Shown here: piece after piece, positions 51,701-63,621 of the stretch
Position numbering within the stretch: position 1 is the stretch's first letter
Layout of the letters: each line of letters begins with the position of its first letter
Assembly (NCBI RefSeq): GCF_002775205.1
Contig: NC_036450.1
Span: 25,446,288 to 25,510,287, forward strand
Source of the DNA: Xiphophorus maculatus
Lineage: Eukaryota > Chordata > Actinopteri > Cyprinodontiformes > Poeciliidae
Length of the DNA stretch: 64,000 bases
Direction: 5' to 3'
Made by a program: the position numbers and the translations under genes
The notes under the pieces: model-generated
Databases searched by the model: none
Told to the model about the DNA's origin: nothing
Seen by the model: only the letters and a program-made list of their open reading frames with translations

Positions 51701-52129
51701 CTAATGACATGAGTATTCTCGTGTACCTCTCCTCTCTGGATTTACTGTATCCGATTTGGTCATTATGCCCTCTCATATTTAGGATGTTCTCTGCAGAGTG
51801 CAGGCTTTTACAGTGAGATGTGATAAAAACACGTCCATTAAAGCCTACTGGAACAGCTGAACATTGTATGGGGTTAATCAGAGATGCTTTAAATCCGTAC
51901 TTAACACTTTTGAATTTTGCTGATAATTGTGAATACACCCCAGTTACTTGGAGAACCAGATTGTTTCAGGTTTTATCTTCAATTTGCCCCCTTAAAAAAT
52001 GCTTATTTTGCTTTTTAGTTGTGTTGAATTAATCATAAGTTACCTTAAATGTGATAAAAATTTTGACGCAATTGTTTTCATATTTTTACATTACAAACAC
52101 AAAGCATTTTACAGTAGTGTGCACATTTG

Positions 52130-52558
52130 TGAGCCACAGGTTATAATAACAGGAAAACAGCCCTGCTGCCCTCTGGAAAGAGGTTCCGCAGCATCCGGTG
52201 TAGGTCCGGTGCTGTTTCGGAATGGTTCCGAAACAGCTTTTTCCCACTTGCCATCAGACTGCTGAACTCTTAACTGGACTGCACTTAAAATCTGGTCTCC
52301 ACTTTATACCTTGCACATGTACAGAGCTAAATAACTTATATTTTACTGTCATTACTGCACTTTATATTCTATATTTATCTTTATATTCATATTCTATACT
52401 GTATTTTATTTTATTCTGGAGTAACCTCACAACATTGGAAGCTCAAAACATTGTCCTGAGCCGTATGCAACGAAATTTCGTTCTGTATTCACCCTGTGCA
52501 TGCAAAATGACAATAAAGTCAGTCTAAGTCTAAGTCTAAGTCTAAGTCTAAGTCTAAG
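52130..52558 (+). mobile_element. L2/CR1-like LINE 3' end
   Basis: Encodes a degenerate LPSGKRFRS...NSFFPLAIRLLNS, the usual C-terminus of L2/CR1-type LINE polyproteins, then an untranslated tail with CGAAATTTCGTTCTG, ATGACAATAAAGTCAG and about six GTCTAA repeats. Confidence 0.8.
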
Positions 52559-54000
52559 GAAAACAGCCAAATAGAGACACTTCAATGGAGCTATTCCAAA
52601 TCCATGTAAAACAACAACTGCATGTGACAAGATGATGTCGCAAAATGTCCAATGAGTAAAAAACGTGTTACAGTGTAGCGTCTGCAGTTGGCACCACCAA
52701 ATTAGAATCGGCATATTCTTTGTCTAAAAAGCTTTGTGGAAAGCTGTAGCTTGTTTTTGAAAGGAAAAAGGAAGTGCTCAAGAGTGGTAAGATATAAGTG
52801 AACAGCAATTTGCAACTATACTATCAAAGTTAAAGGAGGTGTGGTTAACTTCCTCAGATGTAGTTCCAGAAACATTGGATGATGGATCTGCCATCTGAGA
52901 GACTGAACAAAACAGGAAGATGGCCCTCTTCCTTGAAAACAGATTGAAGTTCAATTGTAGTTGATTCTGAGAATCAGCAGGCGATTCTCAGCTTTGAACA
53001 TTTTACATTCCATTTGGACAGATTTTATCCTTTGTATAAAATCTGTATTCAGAGACTTGAAGCCATGCACAAATGGCTCACAGTAAGAGGTGTGTCGCAC
53101 GCAAGACTTAAATGTGCCAAAATGAGAAAAAAATACATTAAAAAAAGTCCCAGTTTTGCACATCTTTTAGGTAAAAACAAAAATGTGAGCAGTATTGTTT
53201 CTCAGGATGATTCTTTTCCTCAATGCTTACTGTTTTTAGTCGGCTGCTGTACCGATGGACCAAAGCCCTGCATGCTCACCTTTCCCTGCTCCTCTGAGTG
53301 CATTTCACATGTTCGTGCTGCAGCCGCCTGTGGTGTGCATCGGAGAAAAGGCGTGTTTAATTACTGCTGTGTTACAGACTGAGTATTTGGGTGCTAACAG
53401 ACACATTGTGAGGTGAAACTCAGGTTCAGATACTTCAAATCATGTTACAGTTCAGATCTCTTCCTGGAGGTTGAGGAGAATCTGATCTTTGACCTCTGTA
53501 CTCTATCTCTATACTGTATTTTTTTGCAAATACATTACAACAAAAAGGTCTTCAGCTAAATGTTTGCAGCGAGGATAAGAATTAACAGAAGAAAACAGCT
53601 TTGGTTTGATAACGTTCCCTATCTGAATTCAGCACCAACACACTGGCACTCTATTGGGCTCAGGACCTGAAATAACTAATAATGTTCAATTTATGCTTGG
53701 ATCAAAGTTATGTTGAGCTGGAAAACATTTTTTTGTGAACCATACACACTGAGTCCTAAATCTCACCCCTGAATAATGATATTTTACACAGCAAGAACTT
53801 TTACATATAATTATTATCTTTATTTTTACCTCACGAAGGGGTGTGTGTGTGTGTGTGTATCGATCATTAGTGCTGTGACAGCACAAATCAACCTATTAGC
53901 CCTCTTTGAAGTTAGCTAACACTAGTTATTTAACAAAGCTAGCTGACATTACTGCCTATACTTTATTGTGCATGTGTATTATTTGTGTGTGTGGGTGTGT

Positions 54001-54002
54001 GC

Positions 54003-54050
<48 letters not shown>
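54001..54050. repeat. (GT)n microsatellite
   Basis: About 22 GT units with minor interruptions at the edges; a shorter GT run lies at 53839-53858. Confidence 0.95.
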
Positions 54051-54051
<1 letters not shown>

Positions 54052-54229
54052 TGTGTGTCTCTGTGTGTGTTTGATACCCTGGATGAGAAAATCAAAAGAG
54101 AAAATGTGTTGAATGACATGCAAAACCTGTTGATCCATGTGTTCAAGGTTCTTTCTTTTATTATCTCAATAAATAAAATAAAAAAATCATAGCTATATAA
54201 ATAAATGCATAAATAAGTGAGCTGAAAAA

Positions 54230-54861
54230 GAATAGAGTTCCTTCTCCGGGTTGGGGAGGATGTTCTGCCCCAAGTGGAGCGGGAAATCGGCAGACAGATT
54301 GGCACAACGTCTGCAGTAAAGCGGCGCTGTACCAGTCTGTCGAGGTGAAGAGAGAGCTGAGCCAAAAGGCGAAGCTCTTGATTTACTGGTCTAAGTTCCC
54401 ACCCTCATCTATGATCATGAGCTTTGGGTCATGTCCGAAAGAACGAGGTCACGGATACAAGCGGCCGAAATTAGTGTTAGTTTTTTTCTCCCTTAGAGAA
54501 AGAAACTCAGTCATCTGAGAGGGAATCAGAGTAGAGCCGCTGCTCCTTCATGTCGAGAGGAGCCAGTTGAGGTGGCTCGGGCATCTGGTCAGGATGCCTC
54601 TCTGGTGAGATGTTCCGGGCACGTCCCACCGGGAGGAGGCCCAGAGGAAGACCCAAGACACACTGGAGGGACTATGTTTCTCAGCTAGCCTAGGAACGCC
54701 TTGGGATTCCTCCAGAGGAGCAGGAACAAGTGGCTGGGGAGAGCAAACTGTTCCCTTCTTAGGCTGCTACCCCACAACCTGACCCCGGATAAACAGAAGA
54801 AGATGAATGGATGGATGGATGGATGGATGGATGGATGGATGGATGGATGGATGGATGGATG
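54230..54861 (+). mobile_element. RTE/Rex3-like LINE 3' end with (GATG)n tail
   Basis: Contains GAGCTTTGGGTCATGTCCGA, GGTGGCTCGGGCATCTGGTC and AGGCCCAGAGGAAGACCCAA, the familiar 3' region of the abundant fish LINE, and ends with about 14 copies of GATG (54805-54861), as Rex3 copies do. 5'-truncated and interrupted by stops. Confidence 0.8.
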
Positions 54862-56100
54862 CACATGCATGATACACACAGCGCAATAGAATACAGACGG
54901 CAATGTTAGCTAGCTTGGTTAGCTAGCTAGTTTCAAGAAACGTGCTCTTTCTATCACCTCCTCCCTCCTCCCCCTGCCCACACACACATAATGGACGCTG
55001 ACATTGTTCCAACATTGCTGTTGTAAAATTGCTGTTGTTGTCATTTCGTTTTAAAAATATTCTACAAATCGTCACAAATGTTCTACAATTTCTTCTAAAA
55101 ATGCTTAAAAAAGTGAAAAATGAAAATATTTCAAACATGAAATAATACTTGTGTGAAATAAAACACAGCAGAAAGTATCATACTAAACATTATTTTGAAT
55201 CAACATGACAAAAGTAGCATAAAAACACATCGATTTAAACACGGGTCCAAAAAGACCCAATCATGGAAGACTGTATCTCAATATGTCATGCATCAGAGGG
55301 TTAAGCAAGGTTTACATTAAAAACAAAACCAGGCTGGTCTGATCTATACCAACCTAAGTGTTGATGTTTAGCTTACCTCAGCAACAAGACAGATTACAAT
55401 CTGCTGTGATTATGATTCCAACATAAGCAAGTAAATGTTTTATATATTTGTAGAGTACCCTGAGCTGATAGTAGATAGCAGTTTGTAACGAGTCAATGAA
55501 CTGTGACAGCACCAGGACACAGCAGCAGCAGAACTTCAGCCTGTAGTGGAATGGAAGAGCCCTCCTCTAATGAATGGGCAGAGAGTGAGCTGAAATGGGA
55601 ACAGACAAACTTTAAATGTCATGTAAATCTACTCAAACGGGTGATGGCTGGGGGCAAAAACTTCTACGTGATATTATCAACTCCATCAATAAATCTCTTT
55701 GATCTTCCAATAGGTCTTCTGGACTTATTGATGTTTTTGTGGCTGTAACCCACAAAGTGCAACTCAGACGTCATTCCTTCTGCAGTTTTTCAAGTGATCT
55801 TCAGTTTGACTGGAGCCGTGATGTTTGTAGATTATATGTGGTTAACCGCTGACGGTCTCAAAATGGTGGCGCTGCAACATGAAATGACACATCCTCTTTC
55901 AAAGAACCTTGAACGTTGCTGTTGGGATCTTGGGTCGCAGGAGAATCAAAATTGTTTTAGAAAAACTGTGCATTTGTTGTCATGTGCTTGCTTTTTTAGC
56001 TGCAGCACTGTTCAAATCAGAAACATTATCGTTTTATGAGTGCATGGTTCCAAAGAGCCCAAAGGCAGGGACTTTATTCAACCTCATCCTGAGCAATTAT

Positions 56101-56226
56101 CCATCCATCCATCCATTTTCTAACACCCTTGTCCCTAGTGGGGTCAGGAGGCGCCAGTGCCTACCTCCAGCTAACGTTCCGGGCAAAAGGCGGGGTCACC
56201 CTGGACAGGTCGCCAGTCTGTCGCAG
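56101..56226 (-). mobile_element. short retroposed element with perfect 13-bp target duplication
   Basis: Same family as 45371. CCTGAGCAATTAT occurs immediately before (56088-56100) and after (56227-56239) the element. On the minus strand it begins CTGCGACAGACTGGCGACC and ends in ATGG repeats. Confidence 0.85.
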
Positions 56227-57312
56227 CCTGAGCAATTATTCACTTTAAAATAAATTATAATCACACTTATCCTGTCCGCTTAGCCTGTTGATATTGCAAC
56301 CTTATCTTAATCTACCAGTTAAACCAAAGAAGATGTCCAGAGTCCAGATGATAAAATAGAGCTGTGCAAACCCATATGAAATTATTAAGTTGATGCATCA
56401 ACAGTTTACTGCTTATCTACCACTTTGCCCTAAACTGTCACTTTGTAACCACAGTCACCCAATTCAATGCAAAGTATGAGGGACTGTATGGCATTGCAGT
56501 TGTTAGCAATGCTACCTGGCATGAAGCTTGCAGGTTCTCCCAGTGCATGTAAAACTAGTCGACTTTGCAAGGACAGCCGGGAATTGATGTATTACTCAGA
56601 AGTCTATTTCCTGTGGATAGGTTGTCATGCAGAAATGGTAGAAATGTCCTCTAACTAGTGACCCACTCCCATGTTTGCGACCACAGGTAGGGGGCGTTTA
56701 CGGAACATTTTGGCAGAGTTTGGGGGAGTTGAGCTCTAGTGTTATTAAAAATGATAAATCCCACTGACAGGCTGGAAAAATCCAGTTAAAGATTGCTGAG
56801 TGGGGTAAATTCCTGCCTGTTGTTTTGCATTGGTAGTGGAACCAAAGTTCCTGAGTAATATTCCAGCAGAACTACTGGGTGGAAAATACATGCTGATGCC
56901 TACTTTACCTATTTAATTGCAACAAACAGGAATAAATACGTAGGATTAAAAGCAGCTTTACAGAAACCCCGACTGCTGTGCTATGACTGAGTATTTGCAG
57001 TCTATTTTAACTGCCCTTGTGTTTGACTGATTCACTTTTCTAAACTTGTTGGTGTACTCAAGTTATCTCCTGTCTCCTTGGGTCTATTCCACCGGCTAAT
57101 TCGTGTCTCAAAGTTCATCTGACAAATGAACAGACTCACAGTGGCATCAACTCTATCACTGCTAGTTAAACCTTCCAAACAAAGTTGCCTAAAATAGACA
57201 TGGACAGCTACAGCAGTCATCTGACTAAAATGTGACTTGGATGAATTTGGATGGATTTTGAAATGGAGATGGGCTGAGGATGTGGGGCGGGGTCCGCGGA
57301 GGGTCCGCTGAG

Positions 57313-57319
57313 TATAAAA
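57313..57319 (+). promoter_or_regulatory. scarb1: TATA box of scarb1 promoter A
   Basis: TATAAAA lies 160 bases upstream of the ATG at 57473, just after a short GC-rich segment (GGTCCGC repeated twice). It would direct transcription into the leader of exon 1A. Confidence 0.65.
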
Positions 57320-57472
57320 CAAGCTCTACAGCCCAACAGCAGTTTCCTTCAACTTCACTGTTGTTCATGTTTGGAGCTTAAGACAAAGCACTCTCTTTTT
57401 TTTTTTTACTTCCAGAGAGACTTGCCACACTTCTTATTTTCACACACACTGCTGATTATTGATGCCAAAACA

Positions 57473-60400
57473 ATGGCCACTGATAAATCTAAAGTAGCCA
57501 TTGGATTTATAGCTGCAGGCGCTCTGACTCTGATGTTTGGAATAATTTCAGCAATTATTGGGCCAACAGTTATGAAGAACCAAGTAGTGAAGGTAAGCTA
57601 TGTTGTATACTGACTAATCTGTTTATTGCTGTTTTTTATATTATATTCTCAGTAAAACCTCAGCTAATATTTATGCATTATGTCTTCACAAAATTTTTGA
57701 CTTCACAAATTTACCTGAAAACGGAACTTTTAACAATTTTGACTTATAATTTATAACAGATATCTGCTATTAGTTTTTCTACCATTAACTGTTATCAAAA
57801 TTTTTGGTTAACTATTTTAATTAAAACAAAAACAGTGGATATAAAGCTATCAAGCAATTCAGAAGAATGCAACAAAAAAAAATCCCTTTGCTACCAACTA
57901 GTAACGCTGTCCTTTTAATGGAACTGAGATTAAAAAAAAAGTTTAAGTTTAGTTTTGCTTTTGACGAGTTCTTATTGATTGTTTGGGGGCTGCAAAAAAG
58001 TGGAAAGTATTAAGGATTCATATCCTACAAGAGGTAAATGAAAAGAAAAACTACATTTTAAATTATTTGAAGCAAGACACCAAGCAGAATAATAAATTCT
58101 AATAAAGTTTTTAAAAGTAAGACTGTGCAGGATACCTAAAACACTTTGGTTTGCGAGAATAAATGAGCTGCTTTCTGATCCAGATCCATCTTTAAGTGGC
58201 CAAAGAATCTAAATGCTTTGAGCTTCACAGATACTGACTTTGGCAGAGAGTGTTTCATTTTTTTTTTATTTTACTAAGAGACAAACAAATAAGTGCTTTT
58301 AGCTCCATCACAACTCAGTAGATCTCTACAAATTCTGCTGTCACATAAACAAAAAATTTGCAATGGACGGAAAATAAATCAATAAATAAATTTTTTAGTC
58401 CCATTTAATACCAATGTTGGAAAAAATTATTTTCGGTGGTGATGTGAAACTTCATATGAACTAATAATTATGAACCATTATGGATTGCACAGTTGTATCT
58501 ATAACTTTCTATGGCTGTGACTTAGGATCAACATTATTATGTTGCTGATTTAGCACCAACGTTTTAATCTTAAGCTTTAGTTTATAGACTATTCAAATTC
58601 ACATTCCCATATCTTTTTTTTATGAAGTCACTTTTGTTATACAGTGTATGGTTATTAACATGGTTAACTGTCAAACATAAACCAGCATTAAGCTACAAGT
58701 TTGTTAATGGCCTGCAAACATCGTCACAGTTAAGCCTGTTGCAATAATAAGCAATGAATCACATGATAAATTAAGATACAACATCAAGATGAACTTGATG
58801 ATTTTCATTCTGATAAATAATATTTATTGAAGGGCACTTTTGTTTACGGAGGCATTCATTGTATTAGTCTTGCGTGTGTGTACTGTGGACTTTGAGAGGG
58901 TGAACTTGCATTATTATGCCATTATCAGTATATTACTTGAAAATGGTCTCAAAACAACAATAATATTGTTTATTGCAATAGTTACTGGCAAAAATGTATC
59001 TTCCAGAAAATGTTGCTATTGTGACAGATCTTGCAAAAGTCTTATTTAATCTAATTTATCTTAGGTAAATTCAAAGTTGTGTGTGCATGTGTATAAAATA
59101 TCTATAACTATATCCAACTTCTTCACTCCAAAAAATTGTTCAAATATATTACATAAAGAACGAAGTGAGTTTTACTGAAATTTTAACAATGAAAATGTTG
59201 TACCTTGCATTAAACAAACATCCACAGCTCTACTGGGAAGCGCAGGAACTACGCTTCCCAGAATCCTCGGCTGCTGATGTAGCGGCGTCACCATTAGACC
59301 ATAAATACTGGGACGTGGTCTCAGACCTGAGTCGTTAATCAGAAAGGTGAGTGAGCGAGCCGGTGAAGCGCCGGGTTTTTACCAGAAACGAAGCCGCCCG
59401 TCTCATGTTGAAACACCGTAAGGTCGTTTCCAGGCAGCTAACTTCGTGTCGTGGCCCAGCTAAACAGCTTGCAGACAAAGAAAGCTACTTCTTTGCCGTG
59501 AACACTGCCAGTGCCCTGTCAACCTGTCAGCGTCAGGATGGCTGTTAATAAATCCAAAGTCTCAGTCGGATTCATAGCAGTAGGCGTCCTGACTGCGTTA
59601 TTCGGTATCGTTCTCGTTTTTGTGGGGCCAATAGTCATCGATGACCAAGTAGTAAAGGTAAGGAGCGCTCTTGCATTGACGTTTAGCATAAATACAGCCG
59701 GTATTTTTATTTGCAGATGGATTTGAAGTCAAAGTTTGAGACTCAAAGGACTTCAGAAGAGCGCGCGTGCAACATGATAACAGGCGCACGCAGGACTTTT
59801 ATCAGCTTAAATAAAGTAATGCAGAAATATGAAGCTGTGTTCAGGGTGGACATTATGGAGTTTCTCCTTGTTTAACGCTAATAACTTTGTAATGTGGGCT
59901 TTAATTAAATTATTGAATTGTTAATAAAGCTGACTGTGTGTAAGTGAACGGTTATAAAACCAAACAAAAAAATCTATTTCGTAAGGGGAGAAAACGTGAT
60001 CTGTTTTAGATCATCAGGCCATCTGTCAAGATTTCCTTAGACCTCAGTTACAAAACTGAGCTTTGTGAGGCCACATGCAGCAGCTTTAGTTTGAGTTTAT
60101 TCACACTTTCAAGACTGCTTTAGCAAATTTCAATTAAAGATATCTTAAATACAGTAGTACATATTTGTTAAATTTGTACAAATGTAAGTGCTTTCGATTA
60201 TGGTCTGGCCATGTTTCTAGTTAAAACATAGTTCAAAGAAGGTGAAGCCATATTTGAAATTTGTCTACAAGCAAAAACACTTTGTTGCAAAACTGTTGTA
60301 ACAAAAAGGTAGCAACAAAAAGCGTGAGTGGCACTGCAAGTGAAAAAAAAAAAGATTTTTCTAAAGATGACTGTCCAATGTTGGACACCTTCCACCATCA

Positions 60401-63400
60401 TTTATTAATTTAGAAAATAAATGGACTTGGAAATATACATTTTTCTGACTTATTTCTGATAAAACATAATTGGAACACTTAGCAAATAGACAATAAAAAA
60501 ATATGGTTATACATGAGTATATATAAGGATATTTATTCAAACGTATATGCATGCTTGTCAGCCAAAACATGCGTAGTTTATTGGACAAAATGCCTAGAGC
60601 TTTGTACATCAGAATACAAGGAAACTTTATCACGTTTTATGGGAGAACAATTATTTTATAATAAATAAACACTTGAAGTCGGATTATGATTAGAAATACC
60701 GTAATTTACCTTAAATGCTAAGTACATGCAAAAATAATTACTAATTTGGAGCAGTCTGAGGAGGAAGAAGTTTCATGGTCTTTCTTTCAAATCTTATTAA
60801 TCACTGAAAAAGAAACATTTTCTACAGAGTTCCCAAGACTTTTGATACGCAGACAAAACAGGGAAAACATGAAGATTTAAGGTGCAAAATTGCTTTCATA
60901 TTTAAAATCCAAAGCAAGTACAGTCAGTTTAAAACAAACAAACAAAAAAACCCAGGTTAACTTAAAGTAACTAAACTTGGGTACATGTATGTCTACATGT
61001 TGTTGAGTATATCATTTCACATTTAATCTGTTAAAGTTATTCAGAAGAAAATGTGTTGCAGTTCAACCTTCAGCCCTCAGACAATCTGAACATTTGACAA
61101 AATATTTGAAGGAAAGAGAGCAGATAATATTACCGAAGCAGGAAATATAACATTTGGCTTGTTCAGAAAATGAGGAAATAACAAGATTATCCCTATGTAT
61201 TTGTCAAATGTACTTTGATTGTTTGTTTTTTTTCCCCCACTAATGTTTGTGCGTTTCCGCATTTAATGATTAGATTTCCCCCCTGGCAGTTTACCAATCA
61301 GAGCCATTCAGGGGAACAATGGCCTCTTCATCTTAGGCCAACTGTTTGAATGTTGTAGACGTTTTAAGAGACACTATAAATACATAATTAACTGTATTTT
61401 GGTTTTATTTACTGTAATAATAATAACCAAAACTTGCATTAAAGGAACAGTTTGTGTTTTTTTTTGTGTGTGATTAATCAACAAAAGTAACATTTTAAAT
61501 TATTTGCAGTGATTGTGTTAAAATATATTTTCTATCCATAAGGACACCTTCTCCCTCTCTCGTTTTTGTCATGTCAGAACACCATCATTGATCCAAAGAA
61601 TGACCTCTCCTACACCATGTGGAAGGACCTCCCTGTGCCCTTCTTCATGTCCGTCTACTTTTTTCATGTCCTCAACCCTGAGGAGATCCTGAATGGAGAA
61701 AAGCCCATGGTGGAGCAGAGAGGACCGTATGTGTACAGGTACAGAACTGCTACTCCTCCAGGCCTGCAGCTTTGCCAACATACCCATTAGCTCTACATGT
61801 TGCATGCGTGGAATTCAACTCGCTTTATAATCCAGGACCAAACATGAGAACTGCTGTTCCTTGGGAGTACACTGCAAAAACACAAAATCTTCCCAAGTAT
61901 GTTTGGTCTAGTCCACTTGAAATAAGGCAAAACTAGTTTACAAGTAACTTTTTAGCAAGATATAGGAGCTTGGCAATAATTCCATAATATCGATAAAAAG
62001 TACTAGTTCCACTAGTTATATGTTATATTTTACTTATAACATATTTTTCCTGTTCTAAATTAAAGTAATCTGCCATTGGAATCAGTTTCCAGCAAAATTA
62101 AGGAATTACTGACTTAAGAGAATCTCCTATATCTTGCTTAAAAGGTGCTTGTATATCAATTTTAGGTATATTGATATTTGCATCAGAAACTAGGCCAAAA
62201 ATACTTGGTAAGATTTTGTGTTTTTGCAGTGTGAACACTTTAATTTAAGAAATCCACTGAGGTTTATGTTAGATTTCTTTGGGCTTCATAGAGAGAATTT
62301 TTACATTTGATTATATTTGGATATTTTCAGACATTATGAGTTTGAAAAAAAAAAAAAACTGTTGATGTTTAGCACTTTTTTGAAACGAAAGTAGCTTGTG
62401 TGACCCAGATTTTTGCTGACTGAAGTGAGTGACTTCCTGTCATGCATGAATGGGATGATATTTGACAGAGATGCATGTTTTTTTATTATTATTATTATTA
62501 TTTCCAAGTGATTTTAGGTAAAACTGATCACAAAAAAGCTGCGAAGTCATTTAAAAAGGGAGCAGTTACTTTCACACGTCTCCAGGTTGATTTGGTTGCC
62601 CTTATTAAATAAAATTAAGAATTTAGGAAAACTGCTTTTTTGTATTTACTCAGGTAATCATTGCTTAAAAACTTGAATTACATTTTTTTATGTGGGTTTT
62701 TAATTAACCACTGAAAACAGGGGTTGGGAACACAACTCAATCAGCATACATTGATCAGGCACGATGTAGTTAAAGTAAATAGTCGTCAAACTCATGATTG
62801 GTTTACTCGGACCTTGAAACGTCTGGCTGCTTTTCAATAATAACACCTGACTTTTGGTGACCATGTTCTGAGTGGCTGTTTGATTGGCTCCTTGTCAGAA
62901 ATCATGTGCAAGTCTTCAAATTCTGCTCAAGATAATACTCACTGCAATTACTTCAAACTAGTCTGCCTAAAAAACACACAAAATAACTCAGTGACAACAT
63001 AAAAAATGAACATGTGGGAAAATGTTTATCAACCACCATGGGTGACCATACTAACTATCCTTAGGTTCTGGGGACATGGACATGATTGACAGCACTAAAA
63101 CTCACCTCCTGGACCCGATTAGATCAGTTTTTTTCACAGATTTGCCAGTTAGATCACTTCCTGTGTCGTTCTTATGTTCCAGAAAGCAGTGTCGAAAGGA
63201 AAACATCACTTTTCACCCCAACAGCACCGTGTCCTACAGAGAATACCGCAGATACTTCTTTGAGCCCTCCATGTCGGTTGGGAACGAGTCTGACGTCATC
63301 ACCATTCCCAACATGTTGGTGCTGGTATGAGAGCGTGCTCCAAAGTCTTTTCAGATTTCCCTTAATATTTCCCCCACATTCAGAGCTTTGTGTTTTGACT

Positions 63401-63621
63401 CCAACCCTTGCTTGCAGGGCGCATCGGTGATGCTGGAGGACCTGCCCTATGCACTGCGGCTGTTGATCAGCGCCACCTTCAAGACGTTCAAGGAAGGTCC
63501 CTTCCTGACCAAGACGGTGGAAGAGCTGATGTGGGGCTATGACAGCAAACTGGTCGAGTTCCTCAACAAGTACCTGCCGGGCATGCTGCCGTCCACAGGA
63601 AAGTTTGGCCTCTTTGCAGAG
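57473..63621 (+). CDS. scarb1: SCARB1 (SR-BI), CD36-family HDL scavenger receptor (3' part off window)
   Basis: Exon 1A 57473-57592 (or 1B, listed separately), then 61578-61738, 63183-63324 and 63418-63621, all in phase, give the first 209 residues; the rest lies beyond the right edge. Exon 1A encodes a short cytosolic tail (MATDKSKVA) and the first membrane segment (about residues 9-31). The ectodomain follows: DPKNDLSYTMWKDLPVPFF, the family hallmark VYFFHVLNPEEIL, GEKPMVEQRGPYVYR, sequons NIT, NST and NES, then MWGYDSKLVEFLNKYLPGM and FGLFAE. Order and wording follow vertebrate SCARB1 rather than CD36 or LIMP-2. The protein binds HDL and takes up cholesteryl esters and carotenoids at the plasma membrane. 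Splice donors are GTAAGC, GTACAG, GTATGA and GTGAGC. No further exon is seen in 63622-64000. Confidence 0.93.
59233..59310 (+). promoter_or_regulatory. scarb1: scarb1 promoter B with ZNF143-like site
   Basis: ACTACGCTTCCCAGAATCC (59248-59266) closely matches the ZNF143/STAF element ACTACAATTCCCAGAATGC. It overlaps a perfect inverted repeat, CTGGGAAGCG (59233-59242) and CGCTTCCCAG (59252-59261). A weak TATA-like CATAAATA follows at about 59301. The segment from here to the ATG is CpG-richer than its surroundings. Confidence 0.6.
59351..59548 (+). other. upstream open reading frame in the exon 1B leader
   Basis: A 65-codon open frame (starting MSEPVKRRVFTRNEAA) lies in the presumed 5' leader and overlaps the scarb1 ATG at 59538 in another frame. 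If the leader is transcribed from the ZNF143-like promoter, this frame would precede the receptor start and could dampen its translation. No protein family is recognised. Confidence 0.3.
59538..59657 (+). CDS. scarb1: scarb1 alternative first coding exon 1B
   Basis: This exon encodes 40 residues beginning MAVNKSKVSVGF and ends VIDDQVVK before a GTAAGG donor. Exon 1A likewise encodes 40 residues, ends NQVVK in the same phase 0, and can join the same exon 2. The two differ in roughly a third of residues, mostly within the membrane segment, so they look like an old tandem duplication of the first exon with its own promoter. An in-frame ATG at 59511 would add nine residues (MPCQPVSVR); the ATG at 59538 is preferred because it matches exon 1A. 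It could instead be the first exon of a decayed tandem paralog, but no second set of downstream exons is visible. Confidence 0.85.
61869..62232. mobile_element. MITE with long terminal inverted repeats
   Basis: ACACTGCAAAAACACAAAAT opens the element and its inverse closes it; pairing continues for about 40 bases (CTTCCCAAGTAT against ATACTTGGTAAG) and subterminal parts (TATAGGAGCTTG / CTCCTATATC) are also inverted. It lies in scarb1 intron 2. Confidence 0.8.

Larger units (their letters stand above)
47400..57300. other. 10-kb gene-free spacer between GRK and scarb1
   Basis: No open frame with recognisable coding content or splice context is seen. It holds a dead Tc1 copy (48015-48700), an L2/CR1-like LINE end (52130-52558), a GT microsatellite (54001-54050), a Rex3-like LINE end (54230-54861) and a retroposed short element (56101-56226). 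The GRK promoter must lie just right of 47399; no motif stands out there. Confidence 0.6.
57593..61577 (+). other. scarb1: scarb1 first-intron region (containing exon 1B)
   Basis: Apart from promoter B and exon 1B (59233-59657) the region is AT-rich with no identifiable exon or repeat of clear class. Confidence 0.5.

Noticed and set aside
53014..53382. 122-codon open frame on the plus strand
   Set aside because: Low-complexity mix of Cys and Lys residues, no homologous motif, no promoter or splice context; probably chance.
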